Positions 15,075 through 28,990 of a stretch of 33,771 nucleotides of DNA are shown here, piece by piece. How positions within the stretch are numbered: position 1 is the stretch's first letter; the number at the start of each line of letters is the position of its first letter. A program made the translations under genes and the position numbers. The stretch is from assembly GCF_015690345.1 (NCBI RefSeq), contig NZ_JADPUN010000199.1:1-33771 (forward strand), in the 5' to 3' direction. The DNA comes from Plantactinospora alkalitolerans (GTDB lineage: Bacteria > Actinomycetota > Actinomycetes > Mycobacteriales > Micromonosporaceae). The notes beneath the pieces are model-generated. The model saw nothing but the letters and a program-made list of their open reading frames with translations, had not been told where the DNA came from and searched no databases.

Positions 15075-18000
15075 ATGGTCGCTTCTGAAGGTGTGCTCCG
15101 TGAGTTGATGGCCGGCCAGTTGGCTATTTGGAACGCCCAGGCGCTAAAGCCGGACAGCGTTGCCTTCAACGTCGGCGAGTACGTCGAAATTCGTGGTGAC
15201 CTGGACACGGGCCTGTTCATGACGGCCGTGCGGCAGGCGCTGGCCGAGGCCGACTCGTACCGGCTGCGGTTCACCACCGTCGATGGCGTGCCGCGGCAGT
15301 ACGTGGGCGGGATGGAGAGTCCCCCGGTGCGGGTCGTGGATCTGGTCGGCCAGCCGGATCCGCAGGCTGCCGCCGAACACGCCATGCGTGCCGACCTGAG
15401 CCGGCGGATGGAACTGACCGGCGCCGCGATGGGCACCCAGTTGCTGTTCGTGCTGGAGCCCCGGCGTTTCTGGTGGTACCAGCGTTTCCATCACCTCGTC
15501 ATCGACGGGTACAGCCTCTCGTTGTTCGTCTCGGCGGTGGCACGCATCTACACGGCGCTGGCGGAGGACGGCAGCGTCGAGGAGACCAACCTCGAGCCGC
15601 TCTCCGTCCTGTTGGACGCCGAGCGGGACTACCGGGAGTCGGCGGCGTTCGAGCGGGACCGGCGCTACTGGCTGGACAAGCTGTCCGGCCTGCCGGAGAG
15701 CGCCCACCCGGCGGCCCTCCGGAATCGGCTGCCGGATGCCCCCACCAAGCACCGGCGGCAGTTGGACGCGGACGAGGCCACGACGTTGAGAGCGTCGGCC
15801 GCGCGATCGCGGGCCAGCATCGCCGAGCTGGCGGTCGCTGCCGCGGCTGTCTACGACCACCGCCTCACCGGAACGCGCGACGTGGTCGTCGGCGTCACGT
15901 CGGTCGGACGGTCCTCGCCGCGAGAGTTCGACGCGGTGGGGATGACCTCGAACGTGATACCGGTGCGCCTGACGATCGATCCCGCCGAGACGCGCGGGAC
16001 GTTGCTGCGGCGTACGTCCGAGGCGGTCCGGGACGCGCTGCGGCACCAGCGTTACCGGTACGAGGACATGGTGCGGGAGCTGAAGTCCGTCGACGGCGCG
16101 CCGCTGTTCGGCCAGGTCGTCAACGTGATCTCGTTCGAGTATCCGCTGCGGTTCGGCGCGTGTACGGCGACCGCCCGGACGTTGGCGTCCGGCCCAACCC
16201 ATGACCGACGGATCAGTGTCTACGACCGGGCGGACACCGGGGAGCTCACCTTCGAGGTCGAGGCCGATGCCGACCGGCACGGGACGGACGGAGCCGACCG
16301 CGTAGCGAACCGCTACCTGCGGTTGTTGAAGGCTTTCACGGGCGCCGCCGCAAACGAGCCGGTGGCTCACGCCGAGATCCTCGGCGAGGAGGAGCGTCGC
16401 CGGGTACTGGTCGACTGGAATCCTGCGCCGCGCCCGGCCGCGGATCTTCCCGTGCATCTCGGCGACCTGTTCGACGCCCAGGTCGCCCGGACGCCCGAAG
16501 CCATCGCGCTCGTCGGTGACAGTGTCGAACTCACGTACGCACAACTGGACGAGCGCGCGAACCGGCTGGCGTGGTACCTGCGCGGCCGCGGCGTGGGCGA
16601 GGGATCGATCGTCGGACTCGCCGTGGACCGGGGCACCGACTTCGTGGTGGGCTTGCTCGGGATCGTGAAGGCCGGCGCGGCCTATCTGCCGATCGACGCC
16701 CGGTACCCGGCCGAGCGGATCGCGTTCATGATCGACGACAGTGGTGCGGCGCTCGTGCTGACCGCGTCGGACCTCGTCGGCAGCGGGGCGACTCCGGTTG
16801 CCGTGCTGAACAGCGCCGAGGTGCAGGCGGAGATCGCCGGGTCTCCGGCGGTGGCGCCGACGGTGGTCCTGTGGCGGGACTCGCTGGCGTACCTGATCTA
16901 CACGTCCGGCTCGACGGGGACGCCGAAGGGCGTGGGGGTGACCCACGGCGGCGCGGTGAACCTGGCAGCGGCACAGATCGAACGGTTCGGCGTGCGGGCC
17001 GGGGACCGGGTGCTGCAGTTCGCGTCGCACGGGTTCGACGCCGCCACGTGGGAAGTGCTGATGGCGCTGGCCTCGGGCGCCGGGTTGGTGGTGGCCGCGC
17101 AGGACGACCTGCTGCCGGGGGAGGGCCTCACCGGGGTGCTCGGCCGGCACGGCGTGTCGTACGCGACGTTGCCGCCGGTCGTGCTCGGTGCGTTGACGCC
17201 GTCGGACCTGGCATCGGTGCGCACGCTGGTATCGGCCGGTGAGGCCCTGGACCGCGGGTTGGTCCAGCGGTGGGCGGAGGGCCGCCGGTTCATCAACGCG
17301 TACGGGCCGACGGAGACGACGGTGTGTGCGTCGATGTCGGCGCCGCTGGTAGCCGGCGACGAGCCGGTCATCGGCACGCCGATCCGCAACACCCGGGCGT
17401 TCGTCCTGGATGGCTCGCTCGGCCCGGCCCCGGCGGATGTGGCCGGCGAGTTGTATGTGGCCGGCGCCGGTCTGGCCCGGGGGTACATGGGTCGCCCGGG
17501 GCTGACCGGCCAACGTTTCGTGGCGTGTCCGTTCGGCACGGGTGAGCGGATGTACCGCACCGGTGACCTGGCGAAATGGACTCTCGACGGGCAACTGGTG
17601 TACCTGGGCCGAGCCGACGATCAGGTGAAGATCCGCGGGTTCCGGATCGAGCCCGGTGAGATCGAAGCGGTCCTGGGCGCGCATCCGGCCGTGCTCCGCG
17701 CGGCGGTGGTCGTCCAGGAGGTTCAGGCCGGCAACAAGAGCCTGGTCGGCTACGTCGTCCCCGGTGACGGTGACAACGGCGAAGACCTGCCGGCGATACT
17801 GCGGGAGTACCTGGGCGAGCGGTTGCCGGACTACATGGTGCCGGACGCGGTGATGGTTCTGGCGGAGATGCCGCGCACCGTGAACGGAAAGCTCGACCGC
17901 GCGGCGTTGCCGGTGCCACGACGGACCACCGGTGCCGGCCGGAGTCCCGCGACCGCGGCCGAGCGCCTGGTCAGCGAGGCCTTCGCCGAGGTCCTGGGCC

Positions 18001-21000
18001 TCGATCGGACAGGTGTCGAGGACAATTTCTTCGAGTTGGGCGGACACTCGCTGCTGGCGACGAAGTTGATCGGCTGTGTGCACAAGGCGACGGGTGTGAT
18101 GTTGCCACTACATGCGCTGTTCGACATGCCGACGGTCGCGGCGCTCGCCGCGCATGTCGCCGGAGCGGCTTCCAGCCCGGCCCGGTCGGCTCTGACGGTC
18201 ACGGCTCGCCCCGACCGGGTCCCACTGTCGTTCGCACAGCAGCGGCTCTGGTTCCTGAGCCAGGTGGAAGGCAACAACCCGGCCTACAACGCCCCGCTCG
18301 CCCTGAAACTGACCGGACCACTCGACCATGCCGCCCTGAACATGGCGCTGCGGGACGTGCTGGGCCGGCATGAGGCGCTCCGCACGGTGTTCCCCGTGCA
18401 GGACGGCGAGCCGTGCCAGGAGATCCTCGACCCGGCGTCGATGCGGTGGTCGTTGCAGGTCGAGCAGGTGCCGGCGGTCCAGGTATCCGAAGCGGTGGCA
18501 CAGGCGGCGCGGTATCCGTTCGAGCTGTCCACGGAGGTGCCGATCCGAGCGTGGCTGTTCGAGACGGCGCCGCAGGAGTCGGTACTGGTTCTGGTTCTCC
18601 ACCATGTGGCCGCCGACGGCTGGTCGATGGGCCTGCTGATGCGGGATGTGTCGGCGGCCTACGCGGCCCGGCTGCGGGGTGGGGCGCCGGAGTGGGAGCC
18701 GTTGCCGGTGCAGTACGCGGACTACGCGCTGTGGCAGCGTGATCTGCTCAGCGAGTCCTCGAGCACGAACGACCTGCTGCGGGACCAGGTGGACTACTGG
18801 CGCCGTGCGCTCGCGGACGCACCGGAGGAGCTCGGTCTTCCCCGCGACCGGCCGCGGCCGGCCGAGGCGAGTCACCGGGGGCACACCGCGCCGGTGCGGA
18901 TCCCGGCCGAGGTGCACCGGCGACTGGCGGAGTTGGCCACCGCGGAGAGCGCCACGTCGTTCATGGTGTTGCAGGCTGCCCTGGCGACGTTGCTGTCTCG
19001 TCTGGGGGCTGGTACGGACGTGCCGATCGGGTCGGCGGTTGCCGGGCGTACCGACGAGGCGCTTGACGAGCTTGTCGGCTGTTTCGTGAATTCGCTGGTG
19101 ATCCGTACGGACCTGTCGGGGGATCCGCCGTTCCGGCAGTTGCTGGCTCGGGTGCGGGAGACGACCCTGGGTGCGCTGGCGCATCAGGACGTGCCGTTCG
19201 AGCGTCTGGTGGAGGAGTTGGCGCCGGCACGGTCGTTGGCGCGGCATCCGCTGTTCCAGGTGGTGCTGACCCTTTTCGACCCCGGCGACCAGGCAACCGA
19301 TCTGCCCGACGTGACCGCCGAGTTCATCCCACCGGACCGGCAGACGGCGAAGTTCGACCTCGACGTGTTGTTGAGCGAGGTCTTCGACGCTGATGGTGCT
19401 CCGGCGGGTCTGTGGGGTGTGGTCACGGTGGCGGCGGATTTGTTTGATGAGGTGACGGCGGTTCGGTTCGCGGAGTTGTTCGTGCGGGTGTTGTCGGTGG
19501 TGACCGCGGTGCCGGATGTTCGGCTGCATGCGGTGGATGTGTTGGATCCGGTCGAGCGTGAGTTGTTGGTCCGGGGTTGGAACCAGACTGCGGCGCCGGT
19601 TTCCGCCGGGTCGGTGGTGGAGCTGTTCGGGCGGTCGGTGGCGTGGGTGCCGGACGCGGTGGCGGTGGTGGCCGATGGTGTCGAGCTGACGTATGCGGGG
19701 TTGGCTGAGCGTGCCGGCCGCCTGGCGGGTTACCTGCGGTCCCAGGGTGTGGGTCCGGAGTCGGTGGTGGCGTTGTGCCTGCCTCGGGGTGTGGAGATGG
19801 TCACCGCGATTCTGGCGGTGTGGCAGGCGGGCGGGGCGTATCTGCCGGTCGATGTGAAGCTGCCGGTGGAACGGGTGGCGTTCATGTTGGCGGACAGCCG
19901 GGCGATGTTGGTGGTGGGTACCGGAGACGTCCTGGACGACCTGCCGGTGGGTCTGGTGCCGATGGTCGCGGTGGATGATCCGATGGTGGCCGGGGCGATG
20001 CCGCTCGTGGCGCCGGTACGGGTCGATCCGGATGGCTTGGCGTATGTGATTTACACGTCCGGTTCGACTGGTGCTCCCAAGGGTGTGGCGGTTACCCACG
20101 GCTCGTTGGCCAACTATGTGGGATCGGTGTCGCAGCGGTTGGGATGGACCGGTGGTGGCCGGTTCGGGTTGTTGCAGCCGCAGGTGACCGACCTGGGCAA
20201 CACGGTGGTGTTCAGCAGCCTGGCCACCGGTGGACAGTTGCATGTGCTTGACGAGGCCAGTGTTCTGGACCCGCAGGCGGTGGCCGACTACCTGACCGAG
20301 CACCGTATCGATCATGTGAAGGTGGTGCCGTCGCATGCGATGGCGCTGTCGGCGGGGGCGGTTCTGCCGGCCCGGTCCGTGGTTCTCGGTGGTGAGTCGG
20401 CGCCGGCGTCATGGGTGGAGTCGCTGGTACGCGAAGCCGCCGGTCGGGGGGTGTTCAACCACTACGGGCCGACGGAGACCACGATCGGGGTGGCCACCGC
20501 TGACCTTTCGGGGTTGTCCGGCCCGGATGTGCCGATCGGGACACCGATCGCGAACACCCGTCTGTTCGTGTTGGATGAGCGGCTCGCACCGGTACCGGTC
20601 GGGGTCGCCGGAGAGTTGTACGTCGCTGGCGCGCCGGTGGCCCGTGGCTACGTCGGGCGGCCGGATCTGACGGCCGAGCGGTTCGTGGCCAGCCCCTTCG
20701 GTGCGGGGGAGCGGGTATACCGCACCGGTGACCGGGTCAAGTGGACGACGCAGGGGCAGTTGGTGTTCCTGGGCCGAGCCGACGACCAGGTCAAGATCCG
20801 CGGGTTCCGGGTCGAGCCCGGCGAGATCGAAACGGCCCTGCGCGCCTATCCGGGCGTCGAACACGCCGCGGTGATCGTCCGTGAACAACAGCTGATCGGG
20901 TACGTGGTCGCCGACGGTGACGTCGATGAGATCCGAGGATTCATCGGATCACGGCTACCCGACTACATGGTGCCGTCCACGATCGTCGCCCTGCCGGAAC

Positions 21001-24000
21001 TGCCCCTGACCGACAACGGCAAACTCGACCGCAACGCCCTACCCGACCCGCAGCACGCCAACACATCCGTCCGCGGCCCGGAAACGGTGCAGGAAGAACT
21101 GCTCTGCGCCGCTTTCGCCCACGTCCTGGGCCGGGACACCGTCGGCGTCGACGACAACTTCTTCGACCTCGGCGGCCACTCCCTGCTCGGCGTCCGACTC
21201 GTCTCCCGGATCCGGTCGACCCTCGGCGTCGAAATCGAGATCCGCACACTCTTCGACGCACCCACACCAGCCGAACTGGCCGGGTGGCTGGCCCGATCGG
21301 GTACCGACCGGGTGCGGCCGGTGCTGCACGGCGGGGGGCAGCGGCCGGCGCGGGTGCCGCTGTCGTTCGCCCAACGCAGGCTCTGGTTCCTGACCCAACT
21401 GGAGGGTCCGAACCCGACGTACAACGTACCCACGGTGCTGCGGTTGTCGGGGCCGGTGAACGCGATGGCCCTGGAGATGGCGCTGCGCGACGTGATCGCG
21501 CGGCACGAGTCGCTGCGCACCGTCTTCCCCAGTGATGACGGCGAGCCCTACCAGCGGATTCTCGATCCGGACGACGTGGGTTGGACGATGACGGTGGTGC
21601 CGGACAACCGAGCCGGAACAGTGCAGTTGCGCTTCCCGGACATCGACGCTCCGTCCGGCGGTCCCTCCGGAGTCCTGCCGGAGGTGGAACCGATCACCGA
21701 CCTCACGGTGGACGCCCTGTCCGGAGCCGATCTGAGCGCCGCGATCGTCGGCGTGACGCAGTGCACCTTCGATCTGTCGGTGCACGTGCCGATTCGGGCG
21801 TGGCTGTTCGAGGTGGCTCCGGACGAGTCGGTACTCGTGCTGGTTCTGCATCACATCGTGGCGGACGGTTGGTCGGTGGGGCCGTTGATGCGGGATGTGT
21901 CGGCGGCGTACGCGGCGCGGTCGCGGGCGATGGCGCCGCAGTGGCCCGGGCTGCCCGTGCAGTACGCGGACTATGCCCTTTGGCAGCGCCGGTTGCTCGG
22001 TGACGAGGCGGATCCAGGAAGTCTGCTGTCGGAGCAGGCGGAGTATTGGCGGCGGGCGCTTGCCGGCGTTCCAGGGGAACTGAGCCTGCCCTACGACCGG
22101 CCCCGGCCGATCGAGGCGAGCCATCGTGGGCACAGCGTGCCGGTGCGGATTCCGTCCGGGGTACACCGGCGGTTGTCCGCTCTGGCCAGGGACGAGGGCG
22201 TGACACCGTTCATGGTGTTGCAGGCTGCCCTGGCGACGTTGCTGTCTCGTCTGGGGGCTGGTACGGACGTGCCGATCGGGTCGGCGGTTGCCGGGCGTAC
22301 CGACGAGGCGCTTGACGAGCTTGTCGGCTGTTTCGTGAATTCGCTGGTGATCCGTACGGACCTGTCGGGGGATCCGCCGTTCCGGCAGTTGCTGGCTCGG
22401 GTGCGGGAGACGACCCTGGGTGCGCTGGCGCATCAGGACGTGCCGTTCGAGCGTCTGGTGGAGGAGTTGGCGCCGGCGCGGTCGCTGGCGCGGCATCCGC
22501 TGTTCCAGGTGGTGCTCACCATCCTCAATCCCGTCTCGTCGGAACGGCGTACCGCCGAGACCCTCGACCTGGCAGACCTCGAGGCCGAGGTGCTGTTCGC
22601 CGGAAAGCAGCTCGCGAAGTTCGACCTGGACGTGCTCGTCGGCGAGGTCTTCGACGCTGATGGTGCTCCGGCGGGTTTGCGGGGTGTGGTCACGGTGGCG
22701 GCGGATTTGTTTGATGAGGTGACGGCGGTTCGGTTCGCGGAGTTGTTCGTGCGGGTGTTGTCGGTGGTGACCGCGGTGCCGGATGTTCGGCTGCATGCGG
22801 TGGATGTGTTGGATCCGGTCGAGCGTGAGTTGTTGGTCCGGGGTTGGAACCAGACTGCGGCGCCGGTTTCCGCCGGGTCGGTGGTGGAGCTGTTCGGGCG
22901 GTCGGTGGCGTGGGTGCCGGACGCGGTGGCGGTGGTGGCCGATGGTGTCGAGCTGACGTATGCGGGGTTGGCTGAGCGTGCCGGCCGCCTGGCGGGTTAC
23001 CTGCGGTCCCAGGGTGTGGGTCCGGAGTCGGTGGTGGCGTTGTGCCTGCCTCGGGGTGTGGAGATGGTCACCGCGATTCTGGCGGTGTGGCAGGCGGGCG
23101 GGGCGTATCTGCCGGTCGATGTGAAGCTGCCGGTGGAACGGGTGGCGTTCATGTTGGCGGACAGCCGGGCGATGTTGGTGGTGGGTACCGGAGACGTCCT
23201 GGACGACCTGCCGGTGGGTCTGGTGCCGATGGTCGCGGTGGATGATCCGATGGTGGCCGGGGCGATGCCGCTCGTGGCGCCGGTACGGGTCGATCCGGAT
23301 GGCTTGGCGTATGTGATTTACACGTCCGGTTCGACTGGTGCTCCCAAGGGTGTGGCGGTTACCCACGGCTCGTTGGCCAACTATGTGGGATCGGTGTCGC
23401 AGCGGTTGGGATGGACCGGTGGTGGCCGGTTCGGGTTGTTGCAGCCGCAGGTGACCGACCTGGGCAACACGGTGGTGTTCAGCAGCCTGGCCACCGGTGG
23501 ACAGTTGCATGTGCTTGACGAGGCCAGTGTTCTGGACCCGCAGGCGGTGGCCGACTACCTGACCGAGCACCGTATCGATCATGTGAAGGTGGTGCCGTCG
23601 CATGCGATGGCGCTGTCGGCGGGGGCGGTTCTGCCGGCCCGGTCCGTGGTTCTCGGTGGTGAGTCGGCGCCGGCGTCATGGGTGGAGTCGCTGGTACGCG
23701 AAGCCGCCGGTCGGGGGGTGTTCAACCACTACGGGCCGACGGAGACCACGATCGGGGTGGCCACCGCTGACCTTTCGGGGTTGTCCGGCCCGGATGTGCC
23801 GATCGGGACACCGATCGCGAACACCCGTCTGTTCGTGTTGGATGAGCGGCTCGCACCGGTACCGGTCGGGGTCGCCGGAGAGTTGTACGTCGCTGGCGCG
23901 CCGGTGGCCCGTGGCTACGTCGGGCGGCCGGATCTGACGGCCGAGCGGTTCGTGGCCAGCCCCTTCGGTGCGGGGGAGCGGGTATACCGCACCGGTGACC

Positions 24001-24629
24001 GGGTCAAGTGGACGACGCAGGGGCAGTTGGTGTTCCTGGGCCGAGCCGACGACCAGGTCAAGATCCGCGGGTTCCGGGTCGAGCCCGGCGAGATCGAAAC
24101 GGCCCTGCGCGCCTATCCGGGCGTCGAACACGCCGCGGTGATCGTCCGTGAACAACAGCTGATCGGGTACGTGGTCGCCGACGGTGACGTCGATGAGATC
24201 CGAGGATTCATCGGATCACGGCTACCCGACTACATGGTGCCGTCCACGATCGTCGCCCTGCCGGAACTGCCCCTGACCGACAACGGCAAACTCGACCGCA
24301 ACGCCCTACCCGACCCGCAGCACGCCAACACATCCGTCCGCGGCCCGGAAACGGTGCAGGAAGAACTGCTCTGCGCCGCTTTCGCCCACGTCCTGGGCCG
24401 GGACACCGTCGGCGTCGACGACAACTTCTTCGACCTCGGCGGCCACTCCCTGCTCGGCGTCCGACTCGTCTCCCGGATCCGGTCGACCCTCGGCGTCGAA
24501 ATCGAGATCCGCACACTCTTCGACGCACCCACACCAGCCGAACTCGCGGGCCAGCTCGAGACCGCGCGGCCGAGCCGGCCGGCGCTGCGGCCGAGGCAGC
24601 ACGAAAACCTCACGGAGGACATGCACTGA
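15075..24629 (+). CDS. Three-module NRPS, C-A-T-C-A-T-C-A-T, predicted Phe-Asp-Asp
   Basis: 3184 residues; ATG 15075 follows GAGGA at a good distance. C1 (about 5-430; H139-H140-x-x-x-D144-G) resembles the EntF C domain, which takes an acyl from a free carrier. A1 is about 435-940 (A10 Lys K939) and T1 has S992. C2 has HHVAADG at 1176-1182; A2 is about 1490-1985 (K1983); T2 S2036. C3 has HHIVADG at 2259-2265 and about 38 extra residues near 2175-2225; A3 ends at K3072; T3 S3125. GrsA-aligned pocket residues give DAWTVAAVCK for A1 (Phe-like) and DLTKVGHIGK for A2 and A3 (Asp). There is no epimerase, methylase or thioesterase, and the tail after T3 is short, so the chain should pass to another synthetase, perhaps the one at the left edge. 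Modules 2 and 3 contain a recent duplication. Confidence 0.95.
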   Translation: MVASEGVLRELMAGQLAIWNAQALKPDSVAFNVGEYVEIRGDLDTGLFMTAVRQALAEADSYRLRFTTVDGVPRQYVGGMESPPVRVVDLVGQPDPQAAAEHAMRADLSRRMELTGAAMGTQLLFVLEPRRFWWYQRFHHLVIDGYSLSLFVSAVARIYTALAEDGSVEETNLEPLSVLLDAERDYRESAAFERDRRYWLDKLSGLPESAHPAALRNRLPDAPTKHRRQLDADEATTLRASAARSRASIAELAVAAAAVYDHRLTGTRDVVVGVTSVGRSSPREFDAVGMTSNVIPVRLTIDPAETRGTLLRRTSEAVRDALRHQRYRYEDMVRELKSVDGAPLFGQVVNVISFEYPLRFGACTATARTLASGPTHDRRISVYDRADTGELTFEVEADADRHGTDGADRVANRYLRLLKAFTGAAANEPVAHAEILGEEERRRVLVDWNPAPRPAADLPVHLGDLFDAQVARTPEAIALVGDSVELTYAQLDERANRLAWYLRGRGVGEGSIVGLAVDRGTDFVVGLLGIVKAGAAYLPIDARYPAERIAFMIDDSGAALVLTASDLVGSGATPVAVLNSAEVQAEIAGSPAVAPTVVLWRDSLAYLIYTSGSTGTPKGVGVTHGGAVNLAAAQIERFGVRAGDRVLQFASHGFDAATWEVLMALASGAGLVVAAQDDLLPGEGLTGVLGRHGVSYATLPPVVLGALTPSDLASVRTLVSAGEALDRGLVQRWAEGRRFINAYGPTETTVCASMSAPLVAGDEPVIGTPIRNTRAFVLDGSLGPAPADVAGELYVAGAGLARGYMGRPGLTGQRFVACPFGTGERMYRTGDLAKWTLDGQLVYLGRADDQVKIRGFRIEPGEIEAVLGAHPAVLRAAVVVQEVQAGNKSLVGYVVPGDGDNGEDLPAILREYLGERLPDYMVPDAVMVLAEMPRTVNGKLDRAALPVPRRTTGAGRSPATAAERLVSEAFAEVLGLDRTGVEDNFFELGGHSLLATKLIGCVHKATGVMLPLHALFDMPTVAALAAHVAGAASSPARSALTVTARPDRVPLSFAQQRLWFLSQVEGNNPAYNAPLALKLTGPLDHAALNMALRDVLGRHEALRTVFPVQDGEPCQEILDPASMRWSLQVEQVPAVQVSEAVAQAARYPFELSTEVPIRAWLFETAPQESVLVLVLHHVAADGWSMGLLMRDVSAAYAARLRGGAPEWEPLPVQYADYALWQRDLLSESSSTNDLLRDQVDYWRRALADAPEELGLPRDRPRPAEASHRGHTAPVRIPAEVHRRLAELATAESATSFMVLQAALATLLSRLGAGTDVPIGSAVAGRTDEALDELVGCFVNSLVIRTDLSGDPPFRQLLARVRETTLGALAHQDVPFERLVEELAPARSLARHPLFQVVLTLFDPGDQATDLPDVTAEFIPPDRQTAKFDLDVLLSEVFDADGAPAGLWGVVTVAADLFDEVTAVRFAELFVRVLSVVTAVPDVRLHAVDVLDPVERELLVRGWNQTAAPVSAGSVVELFGRSVAWVPDAVAVVADGVELTYAGLAERAGRLAGYLRSQGVGPESVVALCLPRGVEMVTAILAVWQAGGAYLPVDVKLPVERVAFMLADSRAMLVVGTGDVLDDLPVGLVPMVAVDDPMVAGAMPLVAPVRVDPDGLAYVIYTSGSTGAPKGVAVTHGSLANYVGSVSQRLGWTGGGRFGLLQPQVTDLGNTVVFSSLATGGQLHVLDEASVLDPQAVADYLTEHRIDHVKVVPSHAMALSAGAVLPARSVVLGGESAPASWVESLVREAAGRGVFNHYGPTETTIGVATADLSGLSGPDVPIGTPIANTRLFVLDERLAPVPVGVAGELYVAGAPVARGYVGRPDLTAERFVASPFGAGERVYRTGDRVKWTTQGQLVFLGRADDQVKIRGFRVEPGEIETALRAYPGVEHAAVIVREQQLIGYVVADGDVDEIRGFIGSRLPDYMVPSTIVALPELPLTDNGKLDRNALPDPQHANTSVRGPETVQEELLCAAFAHVLGRDTVGVDDNFFDLGGHSLLGVRLVSRIRSTLGVEIEIRTLFDAPTPAELAGWLARSGTDRVRPVLHGGGQRPARVPLSFAQRRLWFLTQLEGPNPTYNVPTVLRLSGPVNAMALEMALRDVIARHESLRTVFPSDDGEPYQRILDPDDVGWTMTVVPDNRAGTVQLRFPDIDAPSGGPSGVLPEVEPITDLTVDALSGADLSAAIVGVTQCTFDLSVHVPIRAWLFEVAPDESVLVLVLHHIVADGWSVGPLMRDVSAAYAARSRAMAPQWPGLPVQYADYALWQRRLLGDEADPGSLLSEQAEYWRRALAGVPGELSLPYDRPRPIEASHRGHSVPVRIPSGVHRRLSALARDEGVTPFMVLQAALATLLSRLGAGTDVPIGSAVAGRTDEALDELVGCFVNSLVIRTDLSGDPPFRQLLARVRETTLGALAHQDVPFERLVEELAPARSLARHPLFQVVLTILNPVSSERRTAETLDLADLEAEVLFAGKQLAKFDLDVLVGEVFDADGAPAGLRGVVTVAADLFDEVTAVRFAELFVRVLSVVTAVPDVRLHAVDVLDPVERELLVRGWNQTAAPVSAGSVVELFGRSVAWVPDAVAVVADGVELTYAGLAERAGRLAGYLRSQGVGPESVVALCLPRGVEMVTAILAVWQAGGAYLPVDVKLPVERVAFMLADSRAMLVVGTGDVLDDLPVGLVPMVAVDDPMVAGAMPLVAPVRVDPDGLAYVIYTSGSTGAPKGVAVTHGSLANYVGSVSQRLGWTGGGRFGLLQPQVTDLGNTVVFSSLATGGQLHVLDEASVLDPQAVADYLTEHRIDHVKVVPSHAMALSAGAVLPARSVVLGGESAPASWVESLVREAAGRGVFNHYGPTETTIGVATADLSGLSGPDVPIGTPIANTRLFVLDERLAPVPVGVAGELYVAGAPVARGYVGRPDLTAERFVASPFGAGERVYRTGDRVKWTTQGQLVFLGRADDQVKIRGFRVEPGEIETALRAYPGVEHAAVIVREQQLIGYVVADGDVDEIRGFIGSRLPDYMVPSTIVALPELPLTDNGKLDRNALPDPQHANTSVRGPETVQEELLCAAFAHVLGRDTVGVDDNFFDLGGHSLLGVRLVSRIRSTLGVEIEIRTLFDAPTPAELAGQLETARPSRPALRPRQHENLTEDMH
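18958..19267 (+). repeat. Direct repeat block 1, copy A (end of C2)
   Basis: This 310-bp stretch encoding the latter part of C2 recurs at 22207-22516 in C3 (offset 3249 bp). Only two base differences were noticed, both near the 3' end. Outside it the two C domains differ clearly, so identity is confined to a patch, as in gene conversion or module recombination. Confidence 0.9.
19375..21277 (+). repeat. Direct repeat block 2, copy A (C2 end, A2, T2)
   Basis: About 1.9 kb recurs at 22642-24544 with an offset of 3267 bp. Only two differences were noticed (19410 and 19413, changing one residue, W to R). It covers the C-A linker, the whole A domain and the T domain, so both modules have the same specificity code. 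Confidence 0.93.
22207..22516 (+). repeat. Direct repeat block 1, copy B (end of C3)
   Basis: Second copy of the 310-bp block at 18958-19267. It is followed by a stretch of about 125 bp that differs in sequence and length from the corresponding part of module 2. Confidence 0.9.
22642..24544 (+). repeat. Direct repeat block 2, copy B (C3 end, A3, T3)
   Basis: Second copy of the 1.9-kb block at 19375-21277. Identity stops a few codons after T3, where copy A continues into C3 and this copy into the end of the protein. Confidence 0.93.
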
Positions 24630-24675
24630 TCCGACCCGGAGCCATCGGCCATCGAGCTGCTCTGCGACGGTGAGT

Positions 24676-24701
24676 GGCGGCCCTCGCCGCGAGGAGCCGC
24701 C
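24676..24701 (+). terminator. Hairpin after the NRPS gene
   Basis: GGCGGCCCTC (24676-24685) pairs with GAGG-A-GCCGCC (24691-24701), ten pairs with one bulged A and a 5-base loop. It lies 47 bp after the NRPS stop and before the converging hydroxymandelate oxidase gene, so it may terminate the NRPS transcript. The remainder of 24630-25033 holds no convincing gene. Confidence 0.5.
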
Positions 24702-24992
24702 AACCGGCGGATCGTCCGTCGTCACCTCGGCCGGCTGGTCGGTACTACGGATCGGCGACCCTCGGGTCATGGCCCTGTCCGGGCACCCCATGCCCGTACC
24801 CTGTTGCCGCCGCCGGTGACACCGGCAAGAGCCTTCGCGCCGTGCCCGGCCGCATCGATTCGCTCGAAGCGCTTGTGGAGGTCGCCGCGCGGCACCACAC
24901 AACCACCGGTCGAATGACCCACGACCTACGGCGGCTCAGGAACGGGGTCCGGCACGCTTCACGCTCGGCCGCAGCACGGGCTCACGCGGATG

Positions 24993-25033
24993 GGTCGTGG
25001 TCACCGGGTGTCTAGGTCGTGGTCACCGGGTGT

Positions 25034-25036
<3 letters not shown>
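24993..25036. repeat. 22-bp tandem duplication overlapping a stop codon
   Basis: Two perfect adjacent copies (24993-25014 and 25015-25036) of a unit that contains GTGGTCACCGGGTGTCTA. The last three bases (CTA) are the TAG stop of the minus-strand oxidase gene. It may be a replication-slippage product or the scar of a mobile element. Confidence 0.9.
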
Positions 25037-27377
<2,341 letters not shown>

Positions 27378-27392
27378 TCATTCGACCCGAGG

Positions 27393-27421
27393 GTGCGACC
27401 GTTCCGGTGGCGCAGTTGTAC
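27393..27421. promoter_or_regulatory. StrR/Bbr-type operator 3 (hmaS/mbtH divergent promoter)
   Basis: GTGCGACCG (27393-27401), an 11-bp spacer, then CAGTTGTAC (27413-27421). The right half is the exact complement of the GTACAACTG half at 14942 and 30186. The left half matches at 6 of 9 positions. It lies almost midway between hmaS (127 bp) and mbtH (130 bp). Binding is inferred. Confidence 0.6.
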
Positions 27422-27550
27422 GCCTGGACGCCCTTGATGGTCGGCCCTGAATCAGCCATAGTGAATCCTGGCCCCGACGCCGAGCCACAAATGGCGCACA
27501 GGCGGTTTCTCTGGGTCTGCCCTTATTGCCGAGAGATTAGGGATGGTCCG

Positions 27551-27763
27551 GTGCCGAACCCGTTCGAAGACCCCGACGCGAGCTATCTGGTTTTGGTGAA
27601 CGACGAGGGGCAGCATTCGCTGTGGCCCGTCTTCATCGATGTTCCGGAGGGCTGGACGACGGTATTCGGGGAAGCGTCGCGAGACGACTGCCTCGAATAC
27701 ATTGAGAAGTCATGGACCGATCTGCGGCCCAAGAGCCTCATCGAGGCGATGAAAGGGCAGTAG
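27551..27763 (+). CDS. mbtH: MbtH-like NRPS partner protein
   Basis: 70 residues from GTG 27551, chosen because AGGGA (27539-27543) stands seven bases upstream and the product then begins N-P-F-E-D-P-D, as MbtH proteins do. A frame extending back to 27407 would add residues unlike the family and would overlap operator 3. Signature residues are present: [25 protein letters not shown] and W-T-D-L-R-P-K-S-L. MbtH proteins bind the A domain and enable its folding and activity. This one presumably serves the NRPSs of the cluster. It is monocistronic, with a hairpin after it. Confidence 0.95.
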   Translation: MPNPFEDPDASYLVLVNDEGQHSLWPVFIDVPEGWTTVFGEASRDDCLEYIEKSWTDLRPKSLIEAMKGQ

Positions 27764-27787
27764 GCCACCGTACGTGTGACCACCCTG

Positions 27788-27819
27788 GATGCCGGTGACC
27801 TCGACGGGCCGCCGGCATC
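27788..27819 (+). terminator. Hairpin after mbtH
   Basis: GATGCCGG (27788-27795) and CCGGCATC (27812-27819) form an 8-bp perfect stem with a 16-base loop, followed by TTGT, 24 bp after the mbtH stop. The stretch 27764-28016 between the converging mbtH and hydroxylase genes shows nothing else convincing. Confidence 0.5.
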
Positions 27820-28016
27820 TTGTCGTCTCCGAAATTTCGCCGATACCCTTGATCAGAGCCGACCATCGATCTCGAGGGCGAGATCCAGGCGTTCGGCGCC
27901 GGCGTCCGACCCGCATCGGAGCCGACTGTCGCCGCGGCGGCTCCCGGCCGACGCGGCGGCAGCGACCTGGCGGGTGGAGTCGCGGCGTCTCCCGCCGATC
28001 GGGTGGTGCGATGCCC

Positions 28017-28952
28017 TCAGTCCGACATCGCCACGAGCACGCGACGGGAACCCTCGAACGGGCGTCGGCCGTGTGCGACGAGGATGTTGTCGATAAGCAT
28101 CAGGTCGCCGGGCTGCCACGGCACGTCGACGGCCAGCTCCAGCCCGCGGTTCTGGATGTGCTCGACGTAGCGGTCCGGGATGGGGGAGCCGTCGGCGAAC
28201 GTGGCATGCTGCGGGAACTCGTCGGGCTCGAGGATGTCGTACAGCTCGGACGCGGTCTTGTCGCCGAGTCCGGCCGGGTGGAACTGGTCCGCCTGGTTGA
28301 ACCAGACCTCCGACCCCGTGATCGGGTGACGCACGGTGGCCGGGCGGTGCTGGATGATCCGGATACCCTCCGGGCCCCATTCCCACTCCGACTCGGTGCC
28401 CTCGAGGAACCGCTCGACCTCGGCCCGGTCGTCCGTCTCGAAGGTGTCCATCCAGCTCTTTCCGAAGCCGAACCCGTCATGCAGGTTCTGTACGTAGCGG
28501 ATGCCGCCGGCGAACGCCTCACGGACCTCGTCGTCCAGCGAGGCCAGCCACAGCTCACCGTCCAGCACCGGGGTGGCACCACCGCTCGCCGGCGCGATCT
28601 GGCAGAAGAAGACCAGGCGCTTGGGCCAGTGGTGGGCGTAGCTCATCTCGTTGTGCATCGAGATGGTGAACTCCTGCGGGTATTCGGTGGAGGTGTAGAG
28701 GTTGCCGCTCACCTTGGTGCGGGGCGAGTTGCCGTGTACGTACGGCAGCCGGTTCGGCACCACCTGGTCGAGTACGGGCTCGATGGACTCCGGTGTCACG
28801 CCGAAGCCGCGGAAGACCACCGCCTTCCGGTCGGCGAGCAGCCGGCTGAGCCCGTCCTGGCCCTGTCCGGTGAGCCAGCCGACGATGTCGGTGGTGCCGA
28901 TGGTGTCACTGGTGATCTCGTGCGGCAGCCAGGTGCCGGCTGTGGTGTCCAT
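28017..28952 (-). CDS. SyrP-type Fe(II)/2-oxoglutarate hydroxylase, probable Asp beta-hydroxylase
   Basis: 311 residues from ATG 28952 behind GGGGG. It has a TauD/clavaminate-synthase fold: metal ligands H100 and E102 in S-M-H-N-E-M-S-Y, distal H294 in V-A-H-G-R-R-P-F, and 2-oxoglutarate-binding Arg at R303/R304. The segment L-P-Y-V-H-G-N-S-P-R-T...N-L-Y-T-S-T-E-Y-P resembles SyrP and its relatives, which hydroxylate carrier-bound Asp at C-beta. The carboxylate ligand is present, so this is a hydroxylase rather than a chlorinase (those have Ala or Gly there). With two Asp-coding modules in the NRPS, beta-hydroxylation of Asp on T2 and/or T3 is the obvious role. Regiochemistry and which module are unknown. 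Confidence 0.87.
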   Translation of the reverse strand: MDTTAGTWLPHEITSDTIGTTDIVGWLTGQGQDGLSRLLADRKAVVFRGFGVTPESIEPVLDQVVPNRLPYVHGNSPRTKVSGNLYTSTEYPQEFTISMHNEMSYAHHWPKRLVFFCQIAPASGGATPVLDGELWLASLDDEVREAFAGGIRYVQNLHDGFGFGKSWMDTFETDDRAEVERFLEGTESEWEWGPEGIRIIQHRPATVRHPITGSEVWFNQADQFHPAGLGDKTASELYDILEPDEFPQHATFADGSPIPDRYVEHIQNRGLELAVDVPWQPGDLMLIDNILVAHGRRPFEGSRRVLVAMSD

Positions 28953-28990
28953 CGTTTCCCCCAATGTTGACGGTTGTGGTTCTGGGCGGA

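Noticed and set aside
15144-23603. Very long minus-strand open frames of 979, 742 and 854 residues across the NRPS gene
   Set aside because: They are rich in His, Arg and Gln with no recognisable domain. They mirror the NRPS codons and two share identical stretches because the NRPS has a repeat. They are antisense shadows of a GC-rich gene.
24674-25015. A 113-residue gene after the NRPS
   Set aside because: There is no ribosome site, it reads through a hairpin and a tandem repeat, and it shows only a faint resemblance to a mobile-element-associated protein. It is at most a remnant.
27407-27550. Upstream extension of MbtH by 48 residues
   Set aside because: It would overlap operator 3 and add sequence unlike the family. 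GTG 27551 has a good Shine-Dalgarno and gives the usual N-P-F start.
28017-28952. Non-heme iron halogenase
   Set aside because: The metal-binding Glu (E102) is present; halogenases of this fold have Ala or Gly there to make room for chloride.
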